Source of the DNA: Mastigamoeba balamuthi
Taxonomy: Eukaryota; Evosea; Mastigamoebida; Mastigamoebidae
NCBI GenBank assembly: GCA_902651635.1
Contig: CACRSC010000015.1
Location: 342,985-406,984, forward strand
Length of the DNA: 64,000 nucleotides
Direction: 5' to 3'
Numbering within the stretch: the stretch's first letter is position 1; every line of letters starts with the position of its first letter. Position numbers and translations under genes: made by a program. Positions 1-9,600 of this stretch are shown in pieces. The notes beneath the pieces are model-generated. The model was not told where the DNA came from, searched no databases, and worked only from the letters and a program-made list of their open reading frames with translations.

Positions 1-118
1 CAGATCTATCACGAAAAAATCTTGATTGACACGCAATACACGCTCGCTTTTCCGCAGTCAACTTGTTTTGGCTGCAAGGTCAACAACTCGAGGAAAAAAG
101 TCGAGTACCACCGGCTCT

Positions 119-1528
119 ATGGAGGTTTCTCTCAAGAGGATCGAAAGCAGCCAGCTTGCGACTGGCGGATTCCTGGCGTCCGAGGACTTCGCGGACTACA
201 AGTACTGCTGGTTCAGGTCCGTCAGCTGCTGCTTCCGCTGTTGCATTTGCGGATTTTGTGTTTCCTATGCCAAAAGTCCAACTCTGTAACCACTGTAGGG
301 ACGGGTCGTTCGTTGCCCACGCGTGCACGGTCGCGGGGAAGAAGGACTCGGCCCTCAGGTTCCTCCGCTGGGCGCGCGGCACGATACTGGACCACGAGTA
401 CAAGGTCACGACGCTGCTTCAGGCCCTGGCCAAGGACCACTGGGCTGCCCCCTCGTGCTACCTCGACGCCAGGTACACGGACCGCGGGAGGGAGGTGCCC
501 GGGGAGTGGGGCTCGTTCCAGCTCGACGGCCACGGGACGTTCCTCTGGGCGCTCGCGGAGTTCTTCCAGGCGTTCGGGACCTCGTCGCTCGACGAGTTCA
601 GGTCGTCGGCCGAGCTGTGCATTACGTACCTGACCAACGTCTGGAGGGTCCCCTGCAACGACTGCTGGGAGGAGAACGGGCAGCTCCTGCACACGGCTAC
701 GCTGGCGGCCATCTACGGGGGCCTCCACTCGATCGCGGCCTACTTCCCGGACTCCCGCATCGCTCCGACCTGCGACGTGCGCGGACGAATATCCACAGCA
801 TTTCCGGCGGCCTGACGGATCCGGCAATTGTTCACAGGACATCAAGTCGTTCGTCGAGTGCCACTGCGTCAAGGACGGCCGGTTCGTCAAGTCCGTGACC
901 ACCGACGGGAACGTCGCCATCGACTCGGTCGACGCGAGCCTCATGTGGCTGCTGTACCCCTTCGGCATGTTCACGGCGCAGGACAAGCGCATGCTCAACA
1001 CCGTCTCGGCAATCGAGAGCAGCCTCGCACCGCGCACGTGGTCCCATCCCCCAAACCCCCATCATTTTTCAGCAATTCTAATGTTTGTTCTGCAGATTTT
1101 CCTGGAGTGCACCGCTACCCTTATGACAACTACTACGGAGGGGGTATGCGCATTTTCGCGATAGACTTTTTGCTCATACTCGAGTCACAGGCGAGTGGAT
1201 CCTGTTGAGCGCGTGGCTCGGCATCACGTACGCCCAGGTCGGGCAGCAGCCCAAGGCGTGCCAGGTGCTGCAGTGGATCAGGACGCAGCTGCAGAACTTC
1301 TCAGGGGACCTTCCCGAGCAGGTGAACATGAACAATCCGCCCAATTTGTCCAGTTTGATTGGAGACTAATTTGTGACTTCACGACGGAAATGGCAGCTCA
1401 TCACGGACGATGCGGTGTTCAACACGGGCAGCAGGGACGACTGGGTCTCGCGCAAGGGCAACCCCGCCAGGAACCTGATGTGGTCCCACGCGATGCACGT
1501 GATTCTCTCCACCGTCCTGGGACAGTAG
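119..1528 (+). CDS. GH15 glucoamylase-like glycoside hydrolase
   Basis: The product should hydrolyse terminal alpha-glucosidic bonds (glucoamylase/dextranase/trehalase type) as an (alpha/alpha)6 barrel. Exons 119-216, 299-776, 838-1037, 1073-1143, 1191-1321 and 1397-1528 give 369 aa in one frame. Motifs in family order are YKYCWFRDGSFVAHA near aa 30, WGSFQLDGHGTFLWAL near aa 130, CWEEN near aa 155 (proposed catalytic acid Glu), VHRYPYDNYYGGGEW near aa 275, LPEQ near aa 322 (proposed base Glu) and NLMWSHAMH near the end. It resembles the bacterial-type catalytic domain without the usual N-terminal beta domain, and no signal peptide is seen, so a cytosolic glycogen or dextrin role is plausible. 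The 35-nt intron at 1038-1072 is very short but is needed to keep the frame. The start at 119 is the first ATG in the frame of the conserved N terminus. Substrate cannot be told from sequence. Confidence 0.85.
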
Positions 1529-1746
1529 GCTGTGGGAGACCCCCAGCGACGCCATCGCGCATGAGAACCCCCCCTCCCACACCCTCCCCCGGGCTCCGAG
1601 TGCCACGCAGTCCCGGGGGGTCCAGAATACCGCCACTGGCGAAGATACACAATCGCTGCACTTTTCTTCTCCCAAAGCAGAGCAGACTCGTTTTTTCCTA
1701 AGGCACACTCATAATCCTATCCCCCCTACATAAAAACAAACCCCAC

Positions 1747-3517
1747 ATGAGCGCAGCCGCCCCCGCCCCCGCCCCCGCCGCCGAGAAGCAAGAGGTGCAG
1801 GGCCACGAGGGGCTGCCCATCGCCGAGGCCGAGGCGCGCCTCGTCGCCGCGGCCGAGGTCGCCGTCGCCGACGCGGCGGCCGCTGTGGCGGCCCAGACGG
1901 CGTCGCCGGTCCAGCCGCGCGAGGGCCCGCTCGCCGACTTCCTCGAGATGCTCGTCAAGGGCTCGCGCAAGTACAAGGCCTACTGGTTCACCCTCGTCGG
2001 CAGCTCGCTGTTCTTCTACAAGTCGCAGAACGTGCGCGCCCTGCGCCCGCGTCCGCGTCTTGCACTCCGTTTCTCTCTGCCCCGAAAATTGAGAAAAAGC
2101 GGCTCTGTGCGGCAAACGCAAAAGCGCACAGCACTAACGGGGGGGGCCCAATTATTTGNACGGGGGGGGCCCAATTATTTGCGCCCGCGCGGGCTCGCAG
2201 GACACGGAGCCCAAGGGGGTAATAGAGCTCAGGGGGGCGACCGTGGCCACTGAGTCGGAGAAGCTGGCCGAGGACGGGCGCGACAGGTACTCGTTCGAGG
2301 TGCGCACGGCCGAGGAGAACGGCGGCAGGCAGTTCACGCTGCGCTCGGCGACCGAGGCCAAGGCGCACGCCTGGTCGCAGGCGCTGCAGAACGTCCGCGA
2401 GGAGTCGGCCCACGACGCCCCCACCAAGGAGTCGGTCGCCAAGCCCAAGCGCCCGCTTTCCTACCGCGTGAGTATCCCAAGGACAGAGGGGCCCAAAATT
2501 AGTGGGGGTGGAGCCCGTGTGTGTGTGTGGGGGGAACGGGTAGTCGTCCCCCACCGCTGCCTTTTCTCTGCGCGGGCGATCTCACCTTGCGCGCTGCGGC
2601 GCCCGTGGGGGGCGGGGGCAGGCCAAGAAGGGGATGGGATCCAAGCTCGTGGGATCGTCGCTGGGCAAGCAGAGCATCAACCAGATTCTCGACGACGAAG
2701 TCAAGTGCGCAACACTCGCTGGGGGGACCACCCCCCAAGCAACTCAGCGCCAACACGTGCCCCCCCTCCCCCGCGCGCAGAGGGATGGTGAAAGCGCTGC
2801 GCAACCTCGTGGAGGCAGACGCAGGCAAGGCGTACGCGGACTTTGTGGAGGAGGCCCTGTTCAAGATCATCTTCAAGTGCTACTGCGAGGTGCGTCCCGA
2901 GGTATCGAACGCCAAGCTGCGCCAACAACTGGGCAATTGAAAAATATGTGGGACGGGCGACGCTGCAGTGGGACAGGAAGAAGGTGACGCTCGAGCAGTT
3001 CCTCGAGATGGACAAGCCGCTGCGCCGGGCCTTCCACAGCATCGACAAGCTGTTCGGCATCTGGGGGTGGACTCCTGTGAGCGCACCGCACCCTCCCTCT
3101 TTGCTGCTGCTCTGCCCACACGCTGCTGCCGCCGCCCGCTTGTCCGCTTGTGTGCTGACGGCTGACAACCCGCAGTCGGACGAGCAGCTGCAAAAGGATT
3201 TCTTGGCGACCGAGGCCGCGTTCAGGGAGGCGGGGCAGATCCTCCAGAACCTGATGACCCCGTACCTGCAGTCAGTCTACACCCCGCCTCCCCTCTCTTC
3301 TGGATTCGCTGCTCGTCCACTAATCGGCTGTCACGCATCGCGCAGCACCAAAAACATCTTGATGATCCAGGAGCTCTTCGAGTACGTCGGGAGCGCCAAG
3401 TTCCTCATGCACATGTGGCACATCCGCGACGAGGAAACCACCAAGGACGCCATTTTCGACCTGATGGTCGCGATGCGCCTGTACTACACCCACGAGTACC
3501 AACCTGTTGAAAATTGA
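1747..3517 (+). CDS. PH-domain protein with TIPE (TNFAIP8)-like C-terminal domain
   Basis: Exons 1747-2031, 2201-2467, 2622-2704, 2781-2889, 2969-3076, 3176-3270 and 3346-3517 give 372 aa. An Ala/Pro-rich N terminus (aa 1-55) precedes a pleckstrin-homology domain (about aa 60-165; KYKAYWFTLVGSSLFFYKS, then FTLRSATEAKAHAWSQAL as the C-terminal helix). The helical tail (about aa 185-372) starts KLVGSSLGKQSINQILDDE and ends with NILMIQELFEYVGSAKFL. Its pattern and length resemble the phosphoinositide-binding TNFAIP8/TIPE (DUF758) fold. PH domains are well known; the TIPE match is my reading by eye and is weaker. The likely role is a phosphoinositide-linked membrane adaptor. Intron 1 (2032-2200) is inflated by the N-flanked duplication at 2137-2181. 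An Fe-type or catalytic motif is absent. Confidence 0.7.
2137..2181. repeat. 22-bp direct duplication around a single N (assembly join)
   Basis: The same 22 bases occur at 2137-2158 and 2160-2181 with one N (2159) between. It lies in intron 1 of the PH-TIPE gene. The pattern matches an unmerged contig overlap rather than biology, and recurs at 14264 and 15969. Confidence 0.8.
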
Positions 3518-3755
3518 GCGCCAAAGCCATGGACATGAACTAACTCAACAAGTCTCTAATCTTTTTGCCGCTCTGTGTCAATCTGTCACGTACGCACCGA
3601 AGCTTCTCAACACTTTATTTTCCTTTTACTTTGGATTATTCCCTCTTTCGGAAGGCTTTTAACTCTTACCCTTCTTATAACTATCGCCGAATAATCCGAA
3701 TAATCGAAGCGAGAACGGCTTGCACACAACATCGGCAACCCTGGGAGCAGTCTTT

Positions 3756-6091
3756 CTATTTCTTCTCTCCGAACACCTTAGAAAGGGCCGACACCCTTCC
3801 CGAGAGCGAGGACGACGCCGAGTGAGTGCCGCGAGGGGACCTGGGCACAGAGTTCATGGACTGAGCCCTCGACAGAGACACGGCGGCCGCGGCAGCAGCG
3901 ATCCTCTGCTGGTCCGCCGGGCCCGTCAGGGGAGGCGTGCTCGACTTCGGGGGCCTCGGCGACGGCGATCTGGACCTCGTTGTGGTCGCTGGCAGCGAGT
4001 TCTTGCGGGCCGGGAGCGGTGGCTTCTCAATATCCTTGTCGGTCTGTTGCTGCTGCTGCTGCTGCTGCTGAGGCTGTTTGCGTACTGGAGGTGGAGGAGC
4101 GGGGCGGAAATAAGGGTCGTCCTGGATAGACGGCGCTGGTGGCGAGGGCACAGCAGGGGCGAGGGCGGGTGGCGAATTCGTGGCATCAGAGGAAGTCCTC
4201 GCTGGCGCTGGCGGCGCCACAGTCACCTTGCAGACAGGCGACTTGACTGGCCTCAGAGGAGGCGGCGAGGACAGCGACTCGTCGCCGTCCAAGTCGGGCG
4301 GCACATCGATGAACATCGTGTTGCGCACATTCACAGGATGGTCGGCCGACGACAGCAGCGGCGACCTGCGACCGTCGCTGTCGGGCAGCGGCGACTTGTG
4401 CCCGTCGCTGTCCGGCATCGGGGACTTCGACCGCGGCGAGGGCGAGGGCGAGGAGACGACCTGGGGGGTCTCCTCGGGCAGCACCCACCCCGTGTACGAA
4501 ACAGTGTACACGAGCGGAGGCGTCTGCTGCTTTCCTCCGGGCAGAGTCACCGTGAACCGCACAGTGGTCGGCGACGCCCTCTCGTGCGGGTGCAGACTCG
4601 TGATGTTCCACGTCGCTGGCACTCGGCCGTTAGGCGGAGCAGAGAGCACATGCATGCGTACGCCACCGCGAGAGCTCCTCCTCGACGACGACCTCGCCGG
4701 CGGGGCTGTCGTCGTACTCGCTGGTGATGACGATAGAAAAGGCCTCGCAGAGGATGTGGTCCTTCTTCTCGAGCTTAAACTCCATCCTCTTGCGCTCGGC
4801 CACGACACCGGGCAGTAGCCCGTAGCACACGCGCACGTGGCCGTTGGTCTCCGTACGCGGTATCCTCGTCTCCACAAACCTCTCGAGGCCGAGCGGCGCG
4901 CCAGCAGCGCTCTGCCGGGCGTAGAAGCGGGCTTCGCCTGCTGGAAGGGAGGCACAGCATTCGCTCGAGGGCATGTACTCGAACTGCAGTATCTGCTCGA
5001 CCGACACGCGCTGCACCTTGTCGACGTCGGGGCCCTTGTCGAGGTTGATCTCCCTGCCGTACTCCTGCGGCCTCTGCGCCCTCACCAGCGTGAGCAGTCT
5101 GGCAGGCGCCCTGAGCGAGCAGAACTGTATGCGGGTCTCGATCCCTGCGGGCACGGGCTGTGAGACAGCGGCGTGGCGCTGGCAGGGGGAGGGGGCCCTC
5201 CTACCATCTGGCAAGTCGAAGGACCCCGGGATGACATAGCTGTGCACTCCGGGGTCCCCGATCTGCTTCGTGAAGGACTTCTTCGAGAAGGAGGAGACGG
5301 CGGCAGACTTGCGTGTGCTGAAGCGGTCCTTGCGCCTCGGCGGGACCGACGCGCCCGTCCACAGGCCCTCGGCCTCGCCGGCCTGCTGCAGCGTCACCGA
5401 GCACTTGTCCAGCGACCTCCCGGTCTTGTTCGACACCAGCACGGCGCCGTCGAGCTCGACGAACGCGGCGTCGCAGTCCACGACGCCCACGTACTCGACC
5501 ACGTGCTGGATCTCGGGCTGCGGCACTGTGTAGGCGAGCTCGAGCACGTGGCTCTCGTGCACCGCCGTCGCCAGGCACAGCTCGAGCGCCGCCACGCCCT
5601 CCGCGGCGCCCGCGGGCACGCGCACGCCACGCACGTCGCAGGCCCTCCTGACGACGACGGCGCCGTCCGGCGAGCGCGTGGCCACGAGATCGCCCTCAAC
5701 GGCCGCGACCGTTGCGTTTCTCCACACGCCTGCGCTTCCGTCTTCGAACTCGGCGTCTCTGCAGACCCGGGACGAGCCCCGCTGAGCCTAGGACGAAGCG
5801 CCCAGGGACGTACCGGCCCACGAGGTCCGCGAGGAGGCGGTCCGGGTGCGGGCGCGGCACGAGCGAGGCCCAGACGAGCGACGCCGAGGCGTCGGTCAGC
5901 GACCGCAGCTGCACGTTCGACGCAGACGCGGGCAGCGGGCATACGCGCGCGGCGCCGTCCTGGCCGACGGCGCACGAGGCCACCTCGTGGAAGATGGCGG
6001 GCATGCCGCGCGCCTGCAGCGTCACGGCGATCGCCGTCGCGCGCTGCGACGGGTGCGCGGGCGCGGGATCGCTGGGCCTGCGGCCGTCCAT
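3756..6091 (-). CDS. DUF4139-family protein with low-complexity Pro/Ser/Gln tail
   Basis: Exons 6091-5814, 5758-4662 and 4615-3756 give 744 aa. The N-terminal 500 residues follow the DUF4139 (mucoidy-inhibitor-A-like) pattern: an early beta-rich segment, LLADLVGRDAEFEDGSAG, then DAAFVELDGAVLVSNKTGRS (an NxTG-type beta strand), IPRTETNGHVRVCYGLLPG, and EVVVEEELSRW followed by WNITS and VYTVSYTGWVLPEE. This family is mostly bacterial and of unknown function; eukaryotic members exist. The last 240 residues are disordered: repeated SP/PDSDG segments, a poly-Gln run at about 4041-4070, and a basic C terminus. Intron 1 ends just before a strongly conserved-looking Trp-Arg-Asn strand. The tail may be a phosphorylation or protein-binding platform; that is inference only. 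It shares a 402-bp divergent promoter with the kinase at 6494. Confidence 0.65.
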
Positions 6092-6493
6092 GTGTGTTCC
6101 GAGGTGGAGGGGGGAAAACGCGGGATCCCGGCCTTCAAACGGGGCGCCGATGGCGCGCGAGGCTAGGGTGCGGGGCGGACGAGGGCTGCTGGAGCGCGCG
6201 GTGGCTGCTCGGGTCGGCACGGCCCGAACAGAATTGAAAACTAAAGTTTAGTTTGGGACCAGATTTTCTATTGGCGGAAAATTGGGGCAGGGAGATTTTT
6301 TTGCCTGTGCTTTTCCAAACCCTTTTGGCTCTCCCCACTGCGCCCTTCGCTCAGACATCAGCGCGAGAACGCCGCGCGAGGCAGACGCCTTGTCCCAGAC
6401 ACAGGAACCCCCGGCGCCCGCAACTCCGGCAGCAGCAGCAGCCCGCAGACCTCTTTGCCTGCGCGTAGATCGCTGGCCTCCACCGCCGGGCCC
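6092..6493. promoter_or_regulatory. Divergent promoter region (DUF4139 gene / kinase gene)
   Basis: This 402-bp gap separates two start codons on opposite strands. It holds an AT-rich island (about 6229-6320) in GC-rich surroundings, including the palindrome AACTAAA-G-TTTAGTT at 6239-6253 and a pyrimidine/purine tract near 6290. No ORF or RNA gene is supported. The island is the likely bidirectional core promoter. Confidence 0.5.
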
Positions 6494-7965
6494 ATGTCGC
6501 TCACTGGGTACCGCATCGTGTCGCGAAACGGCACGCAGTACACACTCAATCGCCTCGCCGGCAAGTACGGCCACACCCCCCCACCCCCGGTGCCTCCTGA
6601 ACGATTGGTTGATGAGCCCTGTTTGTTTTGTGACACTTTTTTTGCTTTGACTTTTTTTGCGTGTTTGACGGCGCTGTCTGCGACGACTGTTTTTCGCTGT
6701 CGGGCTGACTCGGCTTGTCCCCGTGCAGGGGAGCGTTCTCCCTCGTGTACGAGTCGTGCAGGGACGACGACGGGAAGATCGTCGCGATCAAGGTCATCGA
6801 GAAGCGCAAGGTCCAGGGGAAGAGCCTCCAGAACCTCCTGCGCGAAATAGAGATCATGCGCACCGTCTCCCACCCCAACGTGAGCGACCACCACCCCCCC
6901 GCGCGCACTCCGCAGCACGCGCTCAGCAGCACGCCCTCTTGCAGGTGATGAGCCTCGAGGACCTCCTGGAGACGGACTCCTATCTGTTCATCATCACCCA
7001 GTTGTTCGCAATTAGCACACTGCTACTTTGCCTCCCCTACATTTGCCAAAGTCTGATCCGCATGCTCGCGCCGCCCGCCCTCCCCAGCATGCACGGCGGG
7101 GAGCTGTTCGAGCGGATCGTGGCGAGGGGGCACCTGACCGAGGAGGACGCGCGCGGAATCGTGTCGCAGATCCTCTGCGGCATCAACTACCTGCACTCGA
7201 TCGGCGTCTGCCACAGGGACCTCAAGCCCGAGAACCTGCTCTGCACCAGCCAGGAGGAGGGCTTCACCGTCGTGATCTCCGACTTTGGCTTCTCGAAGCT
7301 GTTTGGCCGCGGGGAGCTCATGAAGACGGGGTTCGTTGGCTGCCGCCCCTGTCGGGCTGAGTTCTCTCGTGTCCTCCGCTCTTTTCTCAAAGGCCGCGTC
7401 GCAGGTGTGGGACGCTGCACTACGCCGCCCCGGAGGTCTTCCAGGGCCGCGCCTACACAGAGGCCTGCGACATGTGGGCCGTCGGGGTCATCACCTACGT
7501 CATGTGCGTCGGGCGCTGCCCCCCCTCTCCCAACAACCGGGACAAGTCGCTCCCTGGGCTGTGCTAACGAACAAATCGGAATAGTCTGACGGGGTGCTTC
7601 CCGTTTGACGGCCCTGCGCGCCAGCTCGGCGAGAAGATTCTGCACGCGGACTATTGCCGCGGGAACCTCGACGCCATCCACGTCTCGGAGCCCGGTATTG
7701 CTTTTCTGCTTTGCGTTTCTCCCCCTCTGCAATCCCGCCCGCCGCCACTGAAGGGGCACGCTGGCCGTCTGCAGCGAGGGACTTCATTGCGAGGCTGCTC
7801 GTGGTGCAGGCCGACAAGAGGCTGACGGCGGCGCAGTGCCTGCAGCACCCGTGGGTTACGGGCGAGTGCCCGAGCACCGCCAACGCCGAGGGCAGCAACC
7901 GCCAGCGCAACCTGCGGCAGTCGGTCGACAACCTGTCCACAGTCATCAAGCGGACGGCCGTGTAA
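6494..7965 (+). CDS. CaMK-like serine/threonine protein kinase
   Basis: Exons 6494-6564, 6729-6879, 6945-7003, 7088-7360, 7405-7503, 7585-7694 and 7775-7965 give 317 aa. All kinase landmarks are present: glycine loop [12 protein letters not shown] (interrupted by intron 1), VAIKVIEK lysine, LLREIEIM glutamate, [20 protein letters not shown] catalytic loop, [35 protein letters not shown] and the subdomain XI arginine ([15 protein letters not shown]). GGELFERIV and the PEV/CDMW layout are typical of calmodulin-dependent-type kinases. It lacks an obvious calmodulin-binding extension: only about 40 residues follow the domain. Intron 4 (7361-7404) is the least certain; as modelled it leaves a cysteine-containing insert in the activation segment, which a different boundary could remove. 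Confidence 0.85.
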
Positions 7966-8132
7966 AATCATCCCGGGAACAATGAGTGCGAACATCGCCT
8001 GTGCACCCAGCACACCTCACGCTCTGCTGCGACTCCGTTAAGGCCATAACTTTTTTCTTACGACCCATAACTACTTTTCCCACGAGCGTTTCGACAAGAT
8101 TCTTGTAGGGTCAGATTCATAGTAAGATAATT

Positions 8133-8424
8133 GGTGGGGCGGGGTAGCGACCGCCTGTAGCCCGAGTGGGCACCTCAAAACACGGAACGTCTCTGGAGCT
8201 CTCAAACGAGGCCAACCAACCTCACGTCGAGGTCGTGCCCCAGCCAAGAGTGGAGTTGGCAGAGGCCTTGGGAGGTAACTCGCCGAGGTCGCGGTCATTG
8301 AAGACCGGGGGAATGCGTCAGGCCGGCAACGGAACAGCGAAAACCCGGCGCTCTACTCAGTGGAGGGATTACACTGGCTGAGTGAGGAGTTGGTACTCAG
8401 GGAGATCCGTGGGTCGAACCGTGT
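8133..8424 (+). ncRNA. SRP RNA: Signal recognition particle RNA (7SL/SRP RNA)
   Basis: About 292 nt. The 5' end reads like the Alu domain of 7SL (GGTAGCG, then CGCCTGTAGCCC with the UGUAR turn, at 8143-8164). The S domain holds a helix-8 signature near 8310-8345: CAGGCCGGCAACGGAACAGC followed by GAAAACC, that is, a GCAA tetraloop on a CCG/CGG stem and then the A-rich loop bound by SRP54. The human counterpart reads CAGGTCGGAAACGGAGCAG then TCAAAAC. A T5 run (8424-8428) fits RNA polymerase III termination. GGGTCGAACC just before it resembles a B box. The upstream 70 bp has two AGATTC elements. The product would scaffold SRP for co-translational ER targeting. Exact 5' end is approximate. Confidence 0.87.
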
Positions 8425-8801
8425 TTTTATAAAAATTGGTTGTTGTGTTGTTCTTTTTTTGTGTTCGTTCGGTGAGCAAACAAACAGGCACGCACAGTCG
8501 GTGCTCGTGGTACCCCCACTGTCGTTACATAGCCGTCAATTGAGAGATTGGCCCCTCAACGAGAGACGTCCACTGATGTCCAGTGCTCACTGGAATTACC
8601 GCATGTTCAACCCCACCCACCTTCATTCACCCCACCCCCACTCACCCCAGCGAAATGAACCCCCAAGGGGGTTGCACTGGGGTTCATGACACTGAAACAC
8701 GGGTGGTGGGCCAACAGGCAACGCAAGACTGACTCTGTGTTCGCGTGTCGCAGTCGCCGCCCGTGTGTGCATTCACTGGCGCGGAGAGGACCAGACGGGC
8801 C
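8425..8801. other. Intergenic region with a two-tier hairpin
   Basis: No gene is supported between the SRP RNA and the thioredoxin gene that ends at 8802. The stretch has a T-rich segment, a CACCC-rich tract near 8618-8650, and a hairpin at about 8645-8687: outer ACCCCAG/CTGGGGT and inner AACCCCC/GGGGGTT arms. I cannot assign a function. Confidence 0.5.
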
Positions 8802-9445
8802 TCACATGTTGGCCTTGATCGCCTTGCGCAGGCCGGCCTCGTCCACGCCGACGACCTCGGAGACCAGCTTGCCGCCCTTGTACAGGTGGAACGTGGGGAA
8901 CGCCGTGACATTGGCCTTCTCCACGCACTCGGCAGCGTCGTCCCCGTTGACCTTGAGGAACGTGCACCCCTTGAACTCCCCCGCCATCGCCTCGAACTTG
9001 GGCGCCATCATCTTGCACGGCGCGCACCCTGGCAGAGCCCCCCAGCGTCAGTCGGCAGTGCCCCAGCGCGGGGCGGAGGCGTTGCGAGGCGCACAGGTGG
9101 CGAAGAAGTCGACGACGGTGAGCTTGTCGCAGGCGGCCTGCTGCTGCAGCTCCTCGAACTTGGTCACGTGCCTGATGGCCGTGGCGGGCGTCTCGGCGAC
9201 GTGCGAGGCAGCCGAGACCACGCCCTTGCCGCACGTGCAGCGCTGGTCGACGGGGACCTGCGGGAGAGGCGGCAGTGGGCGGGTGTGAGGCCCCAGTGAC
9301 AGCGACAGCAATGGGGAGAGAGAGGGGACTGGCGACAGCGAGGACGAGCGGGGCAACGCACGCGGCTCATCACCATGTCCACGTGCGCGCCGCAGCCGGC
9401 CCACGTGGTCTTGCTGCACTTGGGGCACTTGACGGGGTAGCACAT
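8802..9445 (-). CDS. Zinc-ribbon-like N terminus fused to thioredoxin
   Basis: Exons 9445-9374, 9257-9095 and 9028-8802 give 153 aa. Residues 1-35 carry four or more cysteines in the order KCPKC, TTWAGCGAHVD and QRCTC, matching a small eukaryotic Cys-rich family usually found as a stand-alone protein. Residues 45-153 are a thioredoxin: VVDFFATWCAPCKMMAPKFE with a WCAPC active site (classical is WCGPC), VNGDDAAECVEKANV and the cis-proline motif TAFPTFHLYKGGK. It should reduce disulfides in the cytosol; no targeting signal is seen. The intron falls inside the active-site Trp codon, as in the PDI gene at 21505. The ATG at 9445 is chosen because the Cys-rich family begins there; an in-frame upstream ATG at 9586 would add 47 unconserved residues. 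It is divergent from importin alpha. Confidence 0.82.
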
Positions 9446-9537
9446 TTCGTGTCTTGCTTGGTGACTGCGCTTGCCGAGAGCGAAACAGTACTCTGAGTGT
9501 GTCCACGTCAGGAGGGCACACCGCGAATCTAGGACCT

Positions 9538-9555
9538 GGAGATTCGCGTATCTCC
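9538..9555. promoter_or_regulatory. AGATTC/ATCTCC promoter element, divergent pair
   Basis: GGAGATTCGCGTATCTCC is an inverted repeat (GGAGAT/ATCTCC) midway between the thioredoxin-fusion start (9445) and the importin alpha start (9601). It is one instance of the recurrent AGATTC element. Confidence 0.5.
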
Positions 9556-9600
9556 ACGACGTTATCTTAGTTCGTTTTAGTACCAACCGTGCGCGCTCAA

